Shown piece by piece: positions 47,290 to 60,000 of a stretch of 64,000 nucleotides of DNA. The first letter of the stretch is position 1. Each line of letters begins with the position of its first letter. Where the stretch lies: the NCBI RefSeq assembly GCF_014805685.1, contig NC_060885.1, forward strand, positions 30,274,632 through 30,338,631, in the 5' to 3' direction. The position numbers were made by a program, and so were the translations under genes. This DNA is from Silurus meridionalis. Taxonomy: Eukaryota; Chordata; Actinopteri; Siluriformes; Siluridae. Under the pieces are notes generated by a model. The model had not been told where the DNA came from. It saw only the letters and a program-made list of their open reading frames with translations, and did not search any database.

Positions 47290-48090
47290 TAAATACAGTT
47301 TGGTTTCTTAGTGGACACTTTATTAGGTACACTGAGGTAATTGTGCAAGACAACAGTGCAGCTCTAGAGCAGGGCTTTTCATAAACTGGGTAATGTGTTT
47401 AATATTTTGTGTAAACAATCTGGGATTATTTTTTTCCTTCTTAAGATTTCTCCTGGTCATGGTTGCAGAAGAGCCTATCCTAGTAACATAGGCTACAAAA
47501 TGAGAATACACAATTGGTGATATGGTGCATGTCATCACTCACACACACACTTTAGAGTGCAATTTAGAGTTACTAATCCTACCTGCGCACGTTTTTATAA
47601 ACAAATACCCATCATACCTATAAGTGCTTTTGAAATATCCAGATTCCAGAATTGGGCCCTGCTTTCTGGTGGCACACTTGGTTGTTTTAATTTATTCAGA
47701 GGCGTTCATTAGGGTTCTGGTCAACACCTAAATACATTTTGGTTCTAAATCATAAAATGATTCCACTATTTTCAATACACTCACTGGAAGGTTATGGTCT
47801 TTAATAAAAAAAAAAAATAAATCACTGACATGACCACTGAAATGAGAAAACGTAAATCAACAATGCAATGTTTAACACTAAGCTGGAAAAAAATGACCCA
47901 AATTCAAAGACAAAATCAAGCAAGTAAAATATTACCAAGTAGTAAAGTTACACGAGTATACATCGTTACACGAGCATACACGTTATGTAATGATCTGATA
48001 GTGAACATGACAACTTACTGTTTCATCTGGGCAAAATACAAACATATAAATCGCATATCTTTAGTCATAAAAATTCTCTGCTTATCATAA
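47290..48090. repeat. Segment duplicated on the far side of the s100pbp promoter
   Basis: Blocks ACTTTATTAGGTACAC, AGAGCCTATCCTAGTAACAT, TGACCACTGAAATGAGAAAA and TTATGTAATGATCTGATAGT recur in the same order and orientation at about 50370-52060. There, extra DNA separates the two halves. Confidence 0.75.
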
Positions 48091-48939
48091 AGCTGTTGGT
48101 GTTTATCAAAATTTATCTCCAATGAATTTAATTCATGAAATATTTACAATAGCTGCCTCTCGGTATATAACTGCAATTAGATGTTAGTATTTATAGGAAG
48201 AGCATTAGTATAGAAAAGTGATTAAATTGAATGGAACAACCTCTGCACTCCAGCCAAACACACGAGTATTCAGACATGGTATAAATGGGGAAGAAATGTC
48301 AATGATGTATCCGGAGTGATATGTTTTTGTCCTTTGATACAAATAACCATGTTAATAATTGTATATAGTATGTTTATAGTATGATTTAACATCTGATTCA
48401 GTCGTCTATTATCATAACATTTTTAAGCAAACTCCTCTTAGAAATTCAGGATTTTGTTTGTGACCAAAACCTTAAACAAATCTACTTTTTGATTACATTA
48501 TTATGCAAAGAAATTGGGCATGCAAAGACCGTGTGTATTTGAGTTCCTCAATCATGATGTGAACACAAGAGCTATGTGATAATGTCACACGGTGAAACGG
48601 GAACACTCGTGCCTGCTTAGACCAATAAAAAAATATTCTTGACAGAAAACCTGCAGCAGACAGACTGCATCAAGTTATTAAATCGTGGAAAACTAGACTG
48701 TCATTAGCAACTCTATTGAATACATTCATTTAAATACTTGTATGATCATTTTTCAGACTTCAAAAACTAAAACGGGATGTAAAAAATGCTAAATACCTGG
48801 CCAATAGAATGCAATCATTTTAAATGAACGTGAATAAAAAAACCACAAAACCATAATATCTTATGCACTATAGACACTCTAAGGGGTTACGTTACCAAGA
48901 GTTTTAAAAAAAAAAGTAAGGAATATACACCAATCATGG

Positions 48940-49295
48940 TTTATTATTATCGATCAAGGAATAACATTATGACCACCTGCATAATACTGTGTTGGAGCAT
49001 TAACAGCAATGCATCAATTAGCGTCTGCCGCCCATTACCCTGTTGCCGGTTCACCACTGTTTCTTTCCTTGGACCACTTTTGATGGATCCTGACCACTGC
49101 AGACCAGGAACATCCCACAAAACAAAAACAAAAACAAAAAATTGCAGTTTAGAAGATGCTCTGACCCGGTAATCTAGCCATCAGATAGCTCAAATCCTTA
49201 CCCACTAACAGGTGCCATGCCGAACAAATAAACAGTGTTATTTACTCACTGGTCATAGTTTTATAATGTCATAATGTTATGCCTGGCTGGTGTAT
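48940..49295. mobile_element. DNA-transposon-like repeat with inverted ends
   Basis: Starts with …GGAATAACATTATGACCACC and ends with …CATAATGTTATGCCTGG, i.e. inverted termini. The interior (GGACCACTTTTGATGGATCC, CACTGCAGACCAGGAACATC) recurs in reverse at 50460-50890. Confidence 0.6.
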
Positions 49296-50194
49296 ACAAT
49301 ACACCTCCTCCTTCAGTGTTTTGTCTGTCTTTTTTTACCATTGTACATCAATGCTGAAGACGTCCAAACTATAAAAGAACATGTATCTAATTATGTAGTA
49401 CACAAAAACAAGTTAAACATCACACAAGGCCTTCTATTTGGTTCTTGAGATTTTTTGGACTGATTATTTGTTAAAGTACAGTATTTGTACAGATGTTGTA
49501 TTAGCACTAGTAGATCTATTGACTTTGTGCTCACTATTTTCTGCACAAGACATCTGATTAAGAATGCACAAAATGTCACAAAACACACCTGTGAATTGAA
49601 CACCATTCCAGGTGACTAGCTCCTGAATCTGATAAGGGAATGCCATGAGTTTGCCACACTGTCATTAAATCTAAATATAGCTACTTTGGACAATCTAAAA
49701 ATGTAAAACATTCTGTTTAGCACGTTTTTTTTGTTCACTACATAATTCCATACGTACTCTTTTATCATTTGGAGGTCTTTAGTATTATATGCACAAATAT
49801 TAAAACATAAGAAAAATAAAGAAAATCCAAATTTGTCCAAATATTTTTCTTTTTTGAGGGTTGGAAAAAAAAGAGGAATATTCAGTGATTAAAATGTTAT
49901 TTAACAAACGAAACTTGTTAAAACTATTATATTACATTGTAGGTGAAAATTTCAGAAACTTTGCTATTGACCCGTATAAGTAACGTGTGCTCATTAATTA
50001 GTTAAATAGTTAATTATTAAATAAATTAGCCGCTATCCAGGGTCTGTGCTACAGCTAATTTGTGCCGAGATTCATTGCTAGCGTATTCACAGCTAACAGG
50101 CAAAGTTATGAAAAATTTAATTAATATAATATATGTATTTTATACGTTTACTTAGATTTAGTTTTGGAATACGTGAGGTAAAATTTTTGCCTAC

Positions 50195-50235
50195 CTCGAG
50201 AGTTGAAGACCCTACATGAGCTGAAGCGACCGCAG
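50195..50235 (-). other. s100pbp: Putative non-coding first exon of s100pbp
   Basis: The donor CTCGAG|GTAGGC at 50195/50194 (minus) lies about 70 bp downstream of a TATA box. The 5' end is estimated from the usual TATA-to-start distance of 25-30 bp and could be off by several bases. Links to the coding exon across intron 1. Confidence 0.55.
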
Positions 50236-50259
50236 AAACTTCGACGTACTTCGGTGCGA

Positions 50260-50330
50260 CCCCTATTTATAGAGTTTGGCGACCCGTCTGTGGTCTGTGA
50301 TTGGCTGATTTTTGTCCGTCCACGTGCATT
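50260..50330 (-). promoter_or_regulatory. s100pbp promoter: TATA, CCAAT and E-box
   Basis: On the minus strand: CACGTG E-box (50321-50326), CCAAT (50300-50304, in CAGCCAATCAC), and TATA box CTATAAATAG (50263-50272), in proper order and spacing. Local base composition is richer in CpG than the flanks. The next gene to the right, ldlrap1, ends about 2.8 kb away on the same strand. Confidence 0.65.
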
Positions 50331-50344
50331 CGTTTCAGGTGTTG

Positions 50345-51170
50345 TGTATTGAATACAGTGTGGTTTCTCAGCGGTCACTGTATTAGGTGCAATTTATGAG
50401 GCACCTACACTCTTTATCGACTTGTGCAAGACAACAGTGCAGCTGTACATCACCTGTCTGGTCATGGTAGTTTATACACAGACCAGGCACAACATTTATG
50501 ACATTATAACATTATTACAGGCGAGGTAAATAACACTTCTCTTCATCATGGCACCTGTTAGTGGGTGGGATATGTTGTCAGCACGTGAACATTTTGTTCT
50601 CAAAGTTGACGTGCTGGAAGCAGGAAAAATGGGCAAGCGTAAGGATTCGAAAAGAGCCAAATTGCGATGGCTAGACTGACTGGGTCAGAACATCTCCAAA
50701 ATGTGCAGCTCTTGTGTGATGTTCCTGGTCTGCAGTGGTCAGTATCTATCAAAAGTGGTCCACGGAAGGAACAGTGGTGAACCAGCAGCAGGGTCATGGG
50801 CAGCCAAGGCTCACTGATATGCGTGGAAAGTGAAGGCCGGCCCGTGTGGTCCGATTCAACAGACGAGCTACTGTATCTCAAATTGCTGATGAATTTAAAG
50901 CAGTTAATGTTTGAGGGGTCAGGACTGTTTTAGCAGCAAAAGGGGGACCGACACCATTTTAGACAGGTCGCCATAAAGCTATGGCTGATACGTGTATACT
51001 GGGTAATGTTTTGAGGAAACTATTTGAGATTCCTTCCTTGCTACCTTCTTTAAGTTTCTTGTTCCGGTCTGGGTTTGCAATAGAGCCTATCCCAGTAACA
51101 TAGGCTACACAATGAGAATACGCCACTGATGGTACGATACACAGGTCACCACACACAAATAGATCTGATC
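50345..51170. repeat. Second copy of the s100pbp-flank repeat, split by a transposon-like element
   Basis: Matches 47290-47560 at both ends (50370-50440 and about 51000-51160). Between them, a reverse copy of the 48940-49295 element occupies about 50460-50890. Confidence 0.6.
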
Positions 51171-51189
51171 TGAATCACGTTCTGCCAGA

Positions 51190-51290
51190 ATAGTCTCATT
51201 GAGACATCCTCTTTAGTAAAGTAGTTGAGATCTGAGCCAAAGCTTAATGTTCGGGATGCATGGTCAATACGCGACTGGAAAACCCAAGGA
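51190..51290 (-). pseudogene. eif3a: Isolated eif3a exon 11 fragment
   Basis: The minus strand reads [20 protein letters not shown] after an acceptor-like TTTTCCAG, matching exon 11 (10547-10640 in copy 1). It then loses similarity. The flank beyond the acceptor (GCTATGGACTTTTGTTGGAT) also resembles intron 10. It has Ile and Asp where both local copies have Met and Asn, so it seems older than the 7-30 kb duplication. It lies 21 kb from the nearest full copy. Confidence 0.75.
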
Positions 51291-51674
51291 ACATTTAACA
51301 GTGCTATGGACTTTTGTTGGATAAATAAGTTTGGAAAATTCTATCCAATCCGATTTCAGCCATCAAATCACATGATGTCAGGGTCAAAGACTTCATCTTA
51401 CAGTCTAGGTTGCTTGAACAGTTGCTTTAACCAATCAGATTGCGAGCTGGAGTCACTGTGACCATCTAGAAGGCACCCAACGGCATTTTCACATACTTTG
51501 ATTGGATGGTCTTGAGACTTGCTGAATTGTGTTAATTGGGTTCCTTGCTTTAGTAATGCTATTTTATTCTTACTGTATGAGATACCTATTTGTGATGCAG
51601 AGCTCTGTTATATTGCGTTTCTGTATAATATTCTAGTTTCTATAGTCATGGCATTATTATAATGGATTCTTCAA

Positions 51675-52565
51675 CATCATAAAATGATTTCACTATTTAC
51701 CACATACTCACTGGTAGGTTAGACTTTACTGGTAGGCATTTGTCTTTAATACAAAAATGTGTTATGCGATGCAGGTCAAATTCACTAAAATGACCACTGA
51801 AATGAGAAAAGGTAAATTGAAACAATGTAATGTTTAACACTGAGCTGGAGTAAAGTAAAAAAACAAAACAAAACAAAAACAAAACCCAAGCATATAAAAC
51901 CAAGCAAGTGAAATATTACCATGTAATAAAGTTATGCACAGCAAGTACACATTCTTTATGTAATGATCTGATAGTGACCAGGATAACTCACAATTTAAAC
52001 TGGGCCAAATACAAACAAAACAAACCACATATCTTTAGTTGTGAAAATGATTTCCTGAAATTAAACCGTGTGCTTCTGGCAGGGAGTACAAAATACATTT
52101 CCAATAAAAAAAATATAAGAAAAGATTGTCTTTAGTATAAACTCTTGCCGCATATTTTTGGTTGCCCGAGATGTAAAAGCTTTGCGAAAATGGGAAATTC
52201 ACCGAGCTGAAAAGCAAAACAAAACAAAACCCAAGCATATAAAACCAAGCAAGTGAAATATTACCATGTAATAAAGTTATGCACAGCAAGTACACATTCT
52301 TTATGTAATGATCTGATAGTGACCAGGATAACTCACAATTTAAACTGGGCCAAATACAAACAAACAAACCACATATCTTTAGTTGTGAAAATGATTTCCC
52401 TGAAATTAAACCGTGTGCTTCTGGCAGGGAGTACAAAAATACATTTCCAATAAAAAAAATATAAGAAAAGATTGTCTTTAGTATAAACTCTTGCCGCATA
52501 TTTTTGGTTGCCCGAGATGTAAAAGCTTTGCCGAAAATGGGAAATTCACCGAGCTGAAAAGCAAA
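51675..52565. repeat. Repeat block with a 346-bp tandem duplication
   Basis: Two near-identical units, about 51873-52218 and 52219-52565, offset 345-347 bp. Both contain CATATAAAACCAAGCAAGTG, TTATGTAATGATCTGATAGT and CACCGAGCTGAAAAGC. The first half also matches 47750-48090. Very few differences separate the units. Confidence 0.9.
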
Positions 52566-53118
52566 AACAAAAACAAAACAAACAAAAAAGAAAAAGCCCC
52601 GTCATAACAACGTCAACACTTCCTCCATCTAACCACCAGGTCATACACGCCCCATTCTACCTTCAACACAGATACCTTAACATATTAAGTAACAACAAAA
52701 GTGGTGGTAATCTCTCTACATGAGAGAACGTTACAGTGTTACGCTGCATAGACCAATTCTCAAAGCTGACCTGAACCATTGCAAAAAATGTACATACTAT
52801 ACAAATCCATACACGCCACTCTCGTTTCTGCAATTATCATACAGGTATTTTATATAGCTTTCACAAAGATTTAGAGAATCAAAAATTAAAAATAAAAATG
52901 CAACAGAAAGTATATTCATACAAAAGCAGACTAAAGCCAAATACCGCTCACACGAATAAAAAAAAATACTATTATTGCTTTGGTCTGTGCAGTTCGTGGA
53001 TCCTAAAGACGACGACGCGGCATCTGTTTCGTTTCCACTCAGTCCCGTTCATCCGTCAGCAACACGATCTGCCTCTTTTCCCTTTTCACATTTCCGTCCA
53101 CCGTCTTTTCTCGTGCTC

Positions 53119-56100
53119 TCAGAAGCCGAACGCATCTTCGCTGTCGAATTTGTCCCAATTGCAGGGTGACAGGCACTCATCAGCGTTGTAGTCCTGAGGG
53201 TTTAGCCCAGTGTCCAGGACCTGGGGGTTAGCACGACACTCAGCGAGTCTGTATGTCACAAACATAGAAAGAACCATTAACTATTAATAAGCAATTCAAT
53301 TAAATAATTACATTACAGGCTATAAACCTGAAAATAAAGGGTGGCAAAAAAACCCCAGCTAAAAAAGACGGTGAAAACTTTCTAAACCTGGTATTGCACT
53401 CTACATGTGCACTCTACAACACACTGACCTGAACACTGAGTTCTTTTAGGTATAGATTTTCATCGAATAATATAATATTCGAATAAAAGTCTTTATGAAC
53501 CATGCCAGAATGTATTTTACAGTTGAATTAAAACTTAAAATACTATTTTTGCATAAAAAAAAAAAAAGCTGGAACTTCTCTCAAAAGGCAAATCAGAGCC
53601 GATTTCATATTTAGTGGCATTTGTGTCATTAGACAATTTTAAAAACAAAAAGCTTTGTTTATTGCCTAAATAGCACGATGCTCTGCCACAAAATGTATAT
53701 CGTTGGCTCTTATTCGATATGACAACAGTGACTCAATCTGATGGCATTTTAAATTCTGTAAGTATAATGTACGATGGGATGAACAAAATGCACTAATGTG
53801 TACATACATGAAGAGCGAAGGCCTATTTGTAGTAAGTCAGACTGGATTTCCGTTTAATAATTGGGAGGAATTGCTTGGCTTTACTGCGTGGTACATTACA
53901 AAAGGTCAGATCATGAAGTGTACATTCAGGGTCAAGATTGTAGGTTGAAATGAAGAGCCTTCTCCTATTCCAATTGTTAAAGGCTCTTGGTTGGGTCTTC
54001 ACACTGACTTACTACCATTAGGCAACAGCACAGATTAGAAAATCTACAGTAGGCAAAAAAAAAACCCTGTCACTTCTAAATGGACTGTCATGCATTTTTG
54101 ACAAATGAGCAGGTTCTGAGCAGGATTTATCAGCCAAATGAGAGAATTCTACACATCCGCTATGGTGACTGCTACCACTGGTGAGATCTGGTGCTAGGTG
54201 TAATGGCAATGTAAATGGAGTAAAATGGACAGTGGAGGACGACAATACAAAACTGGTATTGACACTATGCACTGTATAAAGCACGTCTTTACCTGAACAG
54301 GTTTCAAAACTATCCAAACTGTGGCTGAAGAGAAACAAATGATCACAAACACCCAGAGTGAGTAAAGACAACCCAGCAAGAAAAAAGTTAATCTGCTAAA
54401 CTAAAAAGAGTGAAACGTTTCCCCCCTCGGCCTGTAGATGGCGCTTTAGTACTGTAGTATCCTGTGAGTGTTTTCACCCTCCTAATGGACCACAAGCTGA
54501 CAATCCTTTAAACACTTTACTAAAGATCAATAAGTGCTGAGGGAAAAGGTCATAAGGTGTGTGGTTTCGTTCACGACAAAAAAAAAAAGTGTGTAAAATG
54601 TGCATGATTATAACAAGATACACTATATTGCTCAAAGTATGTGATTTTTGAGCATTACATTCCACATTTAGTCCCAATTTGCTCTTATAATTCCCTCCAC
54701 TCTTCTGAGAAGATGTTCCACCAGATTTTGGCGTGTGCTTATGGATATTTGTGTTCATCAGCCACAAGGGTATTTACAAAAGGCAGGTACTGATGTAGGT
54801 GCGGTGAGGAGACCTCAGGTGCAGTAAGCGTTCCAATTTATCCAAAAGGTTTTCAGTAGGCATGAGATCAGAGCTCTATAGCAGGTCACTCAAGATCTTC
54901 ACTCAAGGAGCTCTTTTTGTGCACAGGGGCATTGCCATGCTGGAACAGGTTTGGGTTTCCAAGTCCAAATAATGCTAAATTTTATTATAGCGCACCTAAA
55001 GACTTCCTGTACAATTTAGAACCTCCAGCTTTGTGGTAACAGTTTGGAAAAGTACCACATATGGCAATATAGTGTATGTATAGAATATCTTCATAGGAAT
55101 ACATAGCCAGGAAGAATGGAGACAGAGAGGACATAGAAGTGTTATTGTTAACTTTTTTCTTCTAAAAACTTTGTGAATATCAATCAGAAGTCAATAATAA
55201 ACAGAAGAAAGGCACAAAAATATAAGGAGGGTAAAGTTTCCTGTATGACGATTTTGGATTAATGAAAGGAGCCTCAGGTGTTAAGAAGTTTTTTTGTGAG
55301 TGCACCACAATTATACCCACCAACCAACGAAGGATGAAACCTTTTTTTTAAAAAAATAAATAGAAGTACAACTATTTGGCAAATTACCGTAATATTAAGA
55401 GGAACAAAACAGCTCAGTGGGCATGAGGTTAGAGGAAAATAATTAACTCATATTGGTAACAGTAACTTTTTGTTTCTGGTCATTTTCCTATTTAAAAAAA
55501 CAGATTTGAACTGAGAAACCATCAAATACTCTAAAAATGTGAATAATTGGCGCAAAGAAGACTTTAAATCAGCTCCTACACCCTTACAAAAATACCTCGA
55601 CCGCATTTTCTGAGGGTATGTGTTCAATTATTGTGTTCAACAATTATCCTCATTTGTTCACAACTGGAGTAATACATGAATCCACATTATTTACAATATA
55701 ATACGAAAATAATCCTTCTAAGCCTTCATTTGCTAAGGACAACGTGCCCTTTAAAGCATGTATCTCTGTTTTCTCGCAAATACTCAGGACATTTTCTAAA
55801 ACACCATGGCAACAGATCCAGTCACTTCACATTCATTCTCAGTGCTATCGCCAATGAAAATGGAAAAACGTGCCAAATGTCCGACAGTGAACCTGTGGCT
55901 CAAAGGCAAAGGGCTAAAGGTGAGTCTGTCCCCCTGTGAACCTGCTACACCTACTCTGATCCTCTTTGTAAATAAACATTGAACCGAGACACTGAACTGA
56001 GACAAAGAAAATATTTCAGTAAGATTTATTTCTGGTTGCTTCAGTTTCACTGTATGTTACCATTAATTTATAGTAAAGAAAAAGGACACCTAGGATATAA

Positions 56101-57039
56101 AACCAGGTTGCAGATGTCAAAGTTCTTCAGCTCATAAACAGAAAATGCTGGCCTCTTTATTTTGGTGCTTGTTTTAATATCTCTATACATTTTTTCCTTT
56201 ATGTATCGAAACAAATATTAGTGATTAATGAAACATTGTTATTGGTTGCTGAGGAGTGGAAGCTCAGTGATTAAGGCTCTGGGTTATTGGCTTACTGATC
56301 GGAAGTTCGGGGCGACTACCAAGCTTCCTGTGTTGGGCCCTTGAGCAAGGCCCTTAACCCTCTCTGCTCTAAGGACAATGTATTATGGCTGACCTTGCCG
56401 TATGACCATGTTTCCTAACAGGCCGGGACAATGAGACACAGCTACCAGAAGACAGTCAAATAGTCTAGCTTCCATTGTTTTCAGAGACAAAGAGTTAATA
56501 CTGACTGGTTTATAATTAAATAGGTGGTGTTTAAGACTTAATACTGCAATCAAGCTATCAGCATGACATGGATGTCTGGAAAAGGTACAATTACTACCAT
56601 AATACTGGAAGTAAACACGCAGTAAAACTGAAAGAAAAAAAAAAGGGTTTCCCATTTTGATTAAATTCATAATTAGTTCTAGAGTCTTAACATGGCTGGC
56701 AAGCAAAGCTGTCAAAGCTGATGCCAGAGGTGACAGCTTAAAACCTCATGAAAGTTCATTACATGGCTAAAAACAACCACAGGGGCACGCCTGGCACTCG
56801 TAATTCAGGATGAGGCGAATTTTATTGTGTTTAGAATGTTATAACTTGACTTTCAAGCAGAATGGTCTGGAAGCGATGTCATGGCTACTAACACTAACGG
56901 CAGTGAACTCTAGTTTTTGATTAATCCTGCCTAATGAACCATTAAAAGCTCATAAACAAGCCTGTTACAAGTCAAGACATAACCTTTGCAGTTTATTAAG
57001 CTTAGCTACAAGGATGGTAGCTGTCTTTTCTGTTGGATG

Positions 57040-57080
<41 letters not shown>

Positions 57081-60000
57081 CAGGCTAAAGTAGCTTAAGT
57101 TTCCCAGCAGCAACTGAAATGTCTGATATTAGCTCTAACTGGAATGAACCTGAGCTTCTCATCATAGTGATTACATTACAGCTGGGTATGACTAATTGAA
57201 TGTGTAGAATTTGCCCAGTCTAGGCACTCGATAAGCAGAATAATACAGGAGATTGAGAAGGTTTTAGAGCTTTGGGGCTCTAAGCTGTGAGCTCTCGTAA
57301 AAGAAATTTGGCTCCCAGTTTCTGGATATAGTAAAGAAATCTTAATGGTTGCAGTAAATGAAGGTACCTCACGCTCGTTAATCAAATATTTAACGAATAG
57401 AACTGTTTGCAACATGAATTTTTATTATTCTAAGAAAAAAAACATGCAGAACTGCATAGTTTAAATGCATTACAAATTGCTTCAGCCTATGTGCAATTCA
57501 CTACTTTTATTTGGATAGAAACATATTTAAATGTTGGCAAGTTCATCTGTTATTATCTTCTGCACTACAAAATGAATCTCCAATTCATCACTTCAACCAG
57601 TTAAATATTCAATAATGATGGTTTGAATAAACCTCACCTATAATATTTTTGAATGGTGCAATAACAGAGTTCATGCAACACAGTTCCTATATGAAAAAAT
57701 AGGGATGGGCGTTTTCATGCTCAAAAGCAACACCACAACCTCGCGGTTTATTTTTAGAGCTGTGAGTGAAGGACAGAAATGAATCTCTCGAATATGACTC
57801 ACCAGATTCAGTTTTATAGTGCATAATGTCTGGTGTGGCAGTTCCGTAAGTGGTCAAACAACAAACGGATCATATGGGGAAAGCTACCTTATGTATAACT
57901 TATTTATATAATATATGGAGAATACTATTGAGACATGTGTCTTTTACATCCATATGTGCTTCTTCCCCAAACTTTTACCACAAAGCTGCACATAATTGTA
58001 TAGGATGTCTCAGGATGTGATTGCATTACATTTTCACTTCAGTTGAACTAGGAGACCCAAACCTGTTGACAATGCCCCTGTGCACAAAGCCAGCTTCATG
58101 AAGATATGCTTTACATGGGCTAGAGTGGAAGATCTTCTGCTAGAGAGCTTCGGCCTTCAACATAATTAACACCTTTGCAATTAATTGAAAAATAATGCTG
58201 GCTGCACCCCAGGGCTCCCCACCTCACCTACATCAGTAAGTATACTTCAAGGCTCTTCTCTGTACTGGCACCAAGGTGGTGAAATGAACGTCCTGGAGTC
58301 CCTGGCTATCTTCAAGCGACTATTGAAGACCTACCTCTTCCTGAAACACTTAAATTAGCACTTTTCAAGTTTGCTTTGTAGAATTCAAGAGTTAATATAA
58401 ATATAAGTGTGTAATCTTCCGTACCAGTGTAGATTTTTCATCCCTAGACCCTCAAAGCACTTTTGTACGTCGCTCTGGATAAGGGCGTCTGCCAAATGCC
58501 ACAAATGTAAATGTAAATCAGTACTAATACCCGTCTTCCCAGAAAAGTGAAGGTTATTGTAACAGCAAACTGGGACTTAATGTGGAATCGGATGTTCAAA
58601 AAGCAACCAGTCTTATGGTCAGGGGTCCACAAACTTTTGTCCATGCAGTGTACATAGAAACCTGAAGCTGTGCACTGTAATGGGGTCTGAAACTGGTTAG
58701 ATTTTTAATGTAGCACATTAAACTTCAAATGCAAATGTTACATTAAAACAAAGTTGTGCACCATGAACAAAACTGAAATTTGATCGATTGAACAATTCAC
58801 GACGAATTTATCCGAGATTGTCGTCCAGGAACCACCAAAAAATAAAACGCAGACGCAAGTCCGAAAGCCTACTCATAAACACAAAATCGTCTCTATAACT
58901 AAGAGTTTTACTAAGAGATACACACTACATCCATATTAAACAAGGGAGCAGTTGTGAAATGTATTTGCAAAAATTTTAATAAGATTAGAGTCTTAGTAGT
59001 AGTACTAAATCTACTTAGTAGTAGACTAGTAGTATTCTCTTGACTATGGGGGTGTGTAGGAAAAGAGAAATTGTTGTTTTACCTGGCACATGTAAAATAT
59101 TTGTAAAATTCATATTTTCAATTATATTTGAATATATTATTGTTCATTTTCTCATTTTAGTTAATCGGCTCAAAAATCCAAAACAAACAATGGCTTTCTG
59201 CATTGCTACATGATTCTTATAGTTAAGACAGTGATGCAAATAAAAAATAAAAAAAAAAATACTAATTGTTTGCTCAAAAAATGCAACCTAGAAAAGAAAT
59301 AATGCAACATGCTGGTCTTTTTGCGAGTTAATCTGAAGTGAGTAAATAATATGCTGAAATGTTCCACACAAAAAATAAATTTCACTAACCTCGAGAAGGC
59401 TTCATCCAGACCATCATCAAGCTCCTGCAGGAAGAGTAAAAAAGTATAAGGCATGAATATTACAAGAAATACAGTATATGACAATTCAGCACTAGAAGTA
59501 ACTGTTGATTTCCTAAGGTCTTTAACCTGCAGCCTTTCTTCCAGCTCTAAATTCGGACTGGTGCAATACCCCGAGCTCTTAATCCCATCATAATGACTTC
59601 TGTCTACTGGGACGAACACATTTAATCTACATAAATTGTCCTGTCTAGACGGCCAAACACAGAGCTAATGAATGTAACCATGAATATTGTCAGTATTATT
59701 AGATATTTGAGCTAATTTAGGAGTATTTGAGTTTATGATGATCAATCCATGATCATCATTTTAAAAATAATTATACAGTATAAAAAATGAATTTAAAGGA
59801 ATAGTTGCTTTACAACCACACTTGTACTTAAGTAAATGTTTTAAAACACTAACATTTAGTAATATCTGGTAATAATAAAATAATACAAATATGCTGATAG
59901 GCTCATCAAAACACTGCACTTTTGAATTCTCCAATCTGATTGGTCAGAAGGTCTGCTCTGACAGCAGTTTAGATTTATCTGCCGGTTCTAAAATATGTCT

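Larger units (their letters stand above)
46960..50194 (-). other. s100pbp intron 1 with repeats
   Basis: About 3.2 kb between the non-coding first exon and the acceptor at about 46978 (TTTTTCATTAG on the minus strand). Contains copies of local repeats at 47290-47560 and 47750-48090 (both also found beyond the promoter) and a DNA-transposon-like element at 48940-49295. No other gene seen. Confidence 0.6.
53249..59389 (-). other. ldlrap1 last intron, repeat-bearing
   Basis: No exon of another gene recognised. Contains a Tc1-like remnant (54615-55085), a SINE-like segment (56230-56390, with TTGGGCCCTTGAGCAAGGCC), a (CA)n tract (about 57043-57078), and a second Tc1-like remnant split by another repeat (57985-58655). 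Confidence 0.65.

Noticed and set aside
59521..59600. Possible extra ldlrap1 exon (CTGCAGCCTTTCTTCCAGC region)
   Set aside because: No splice-phase fit, and the human exon order joins the 61930-62051 and 59390-59424 exons directly (…W then ELDDGLDE).
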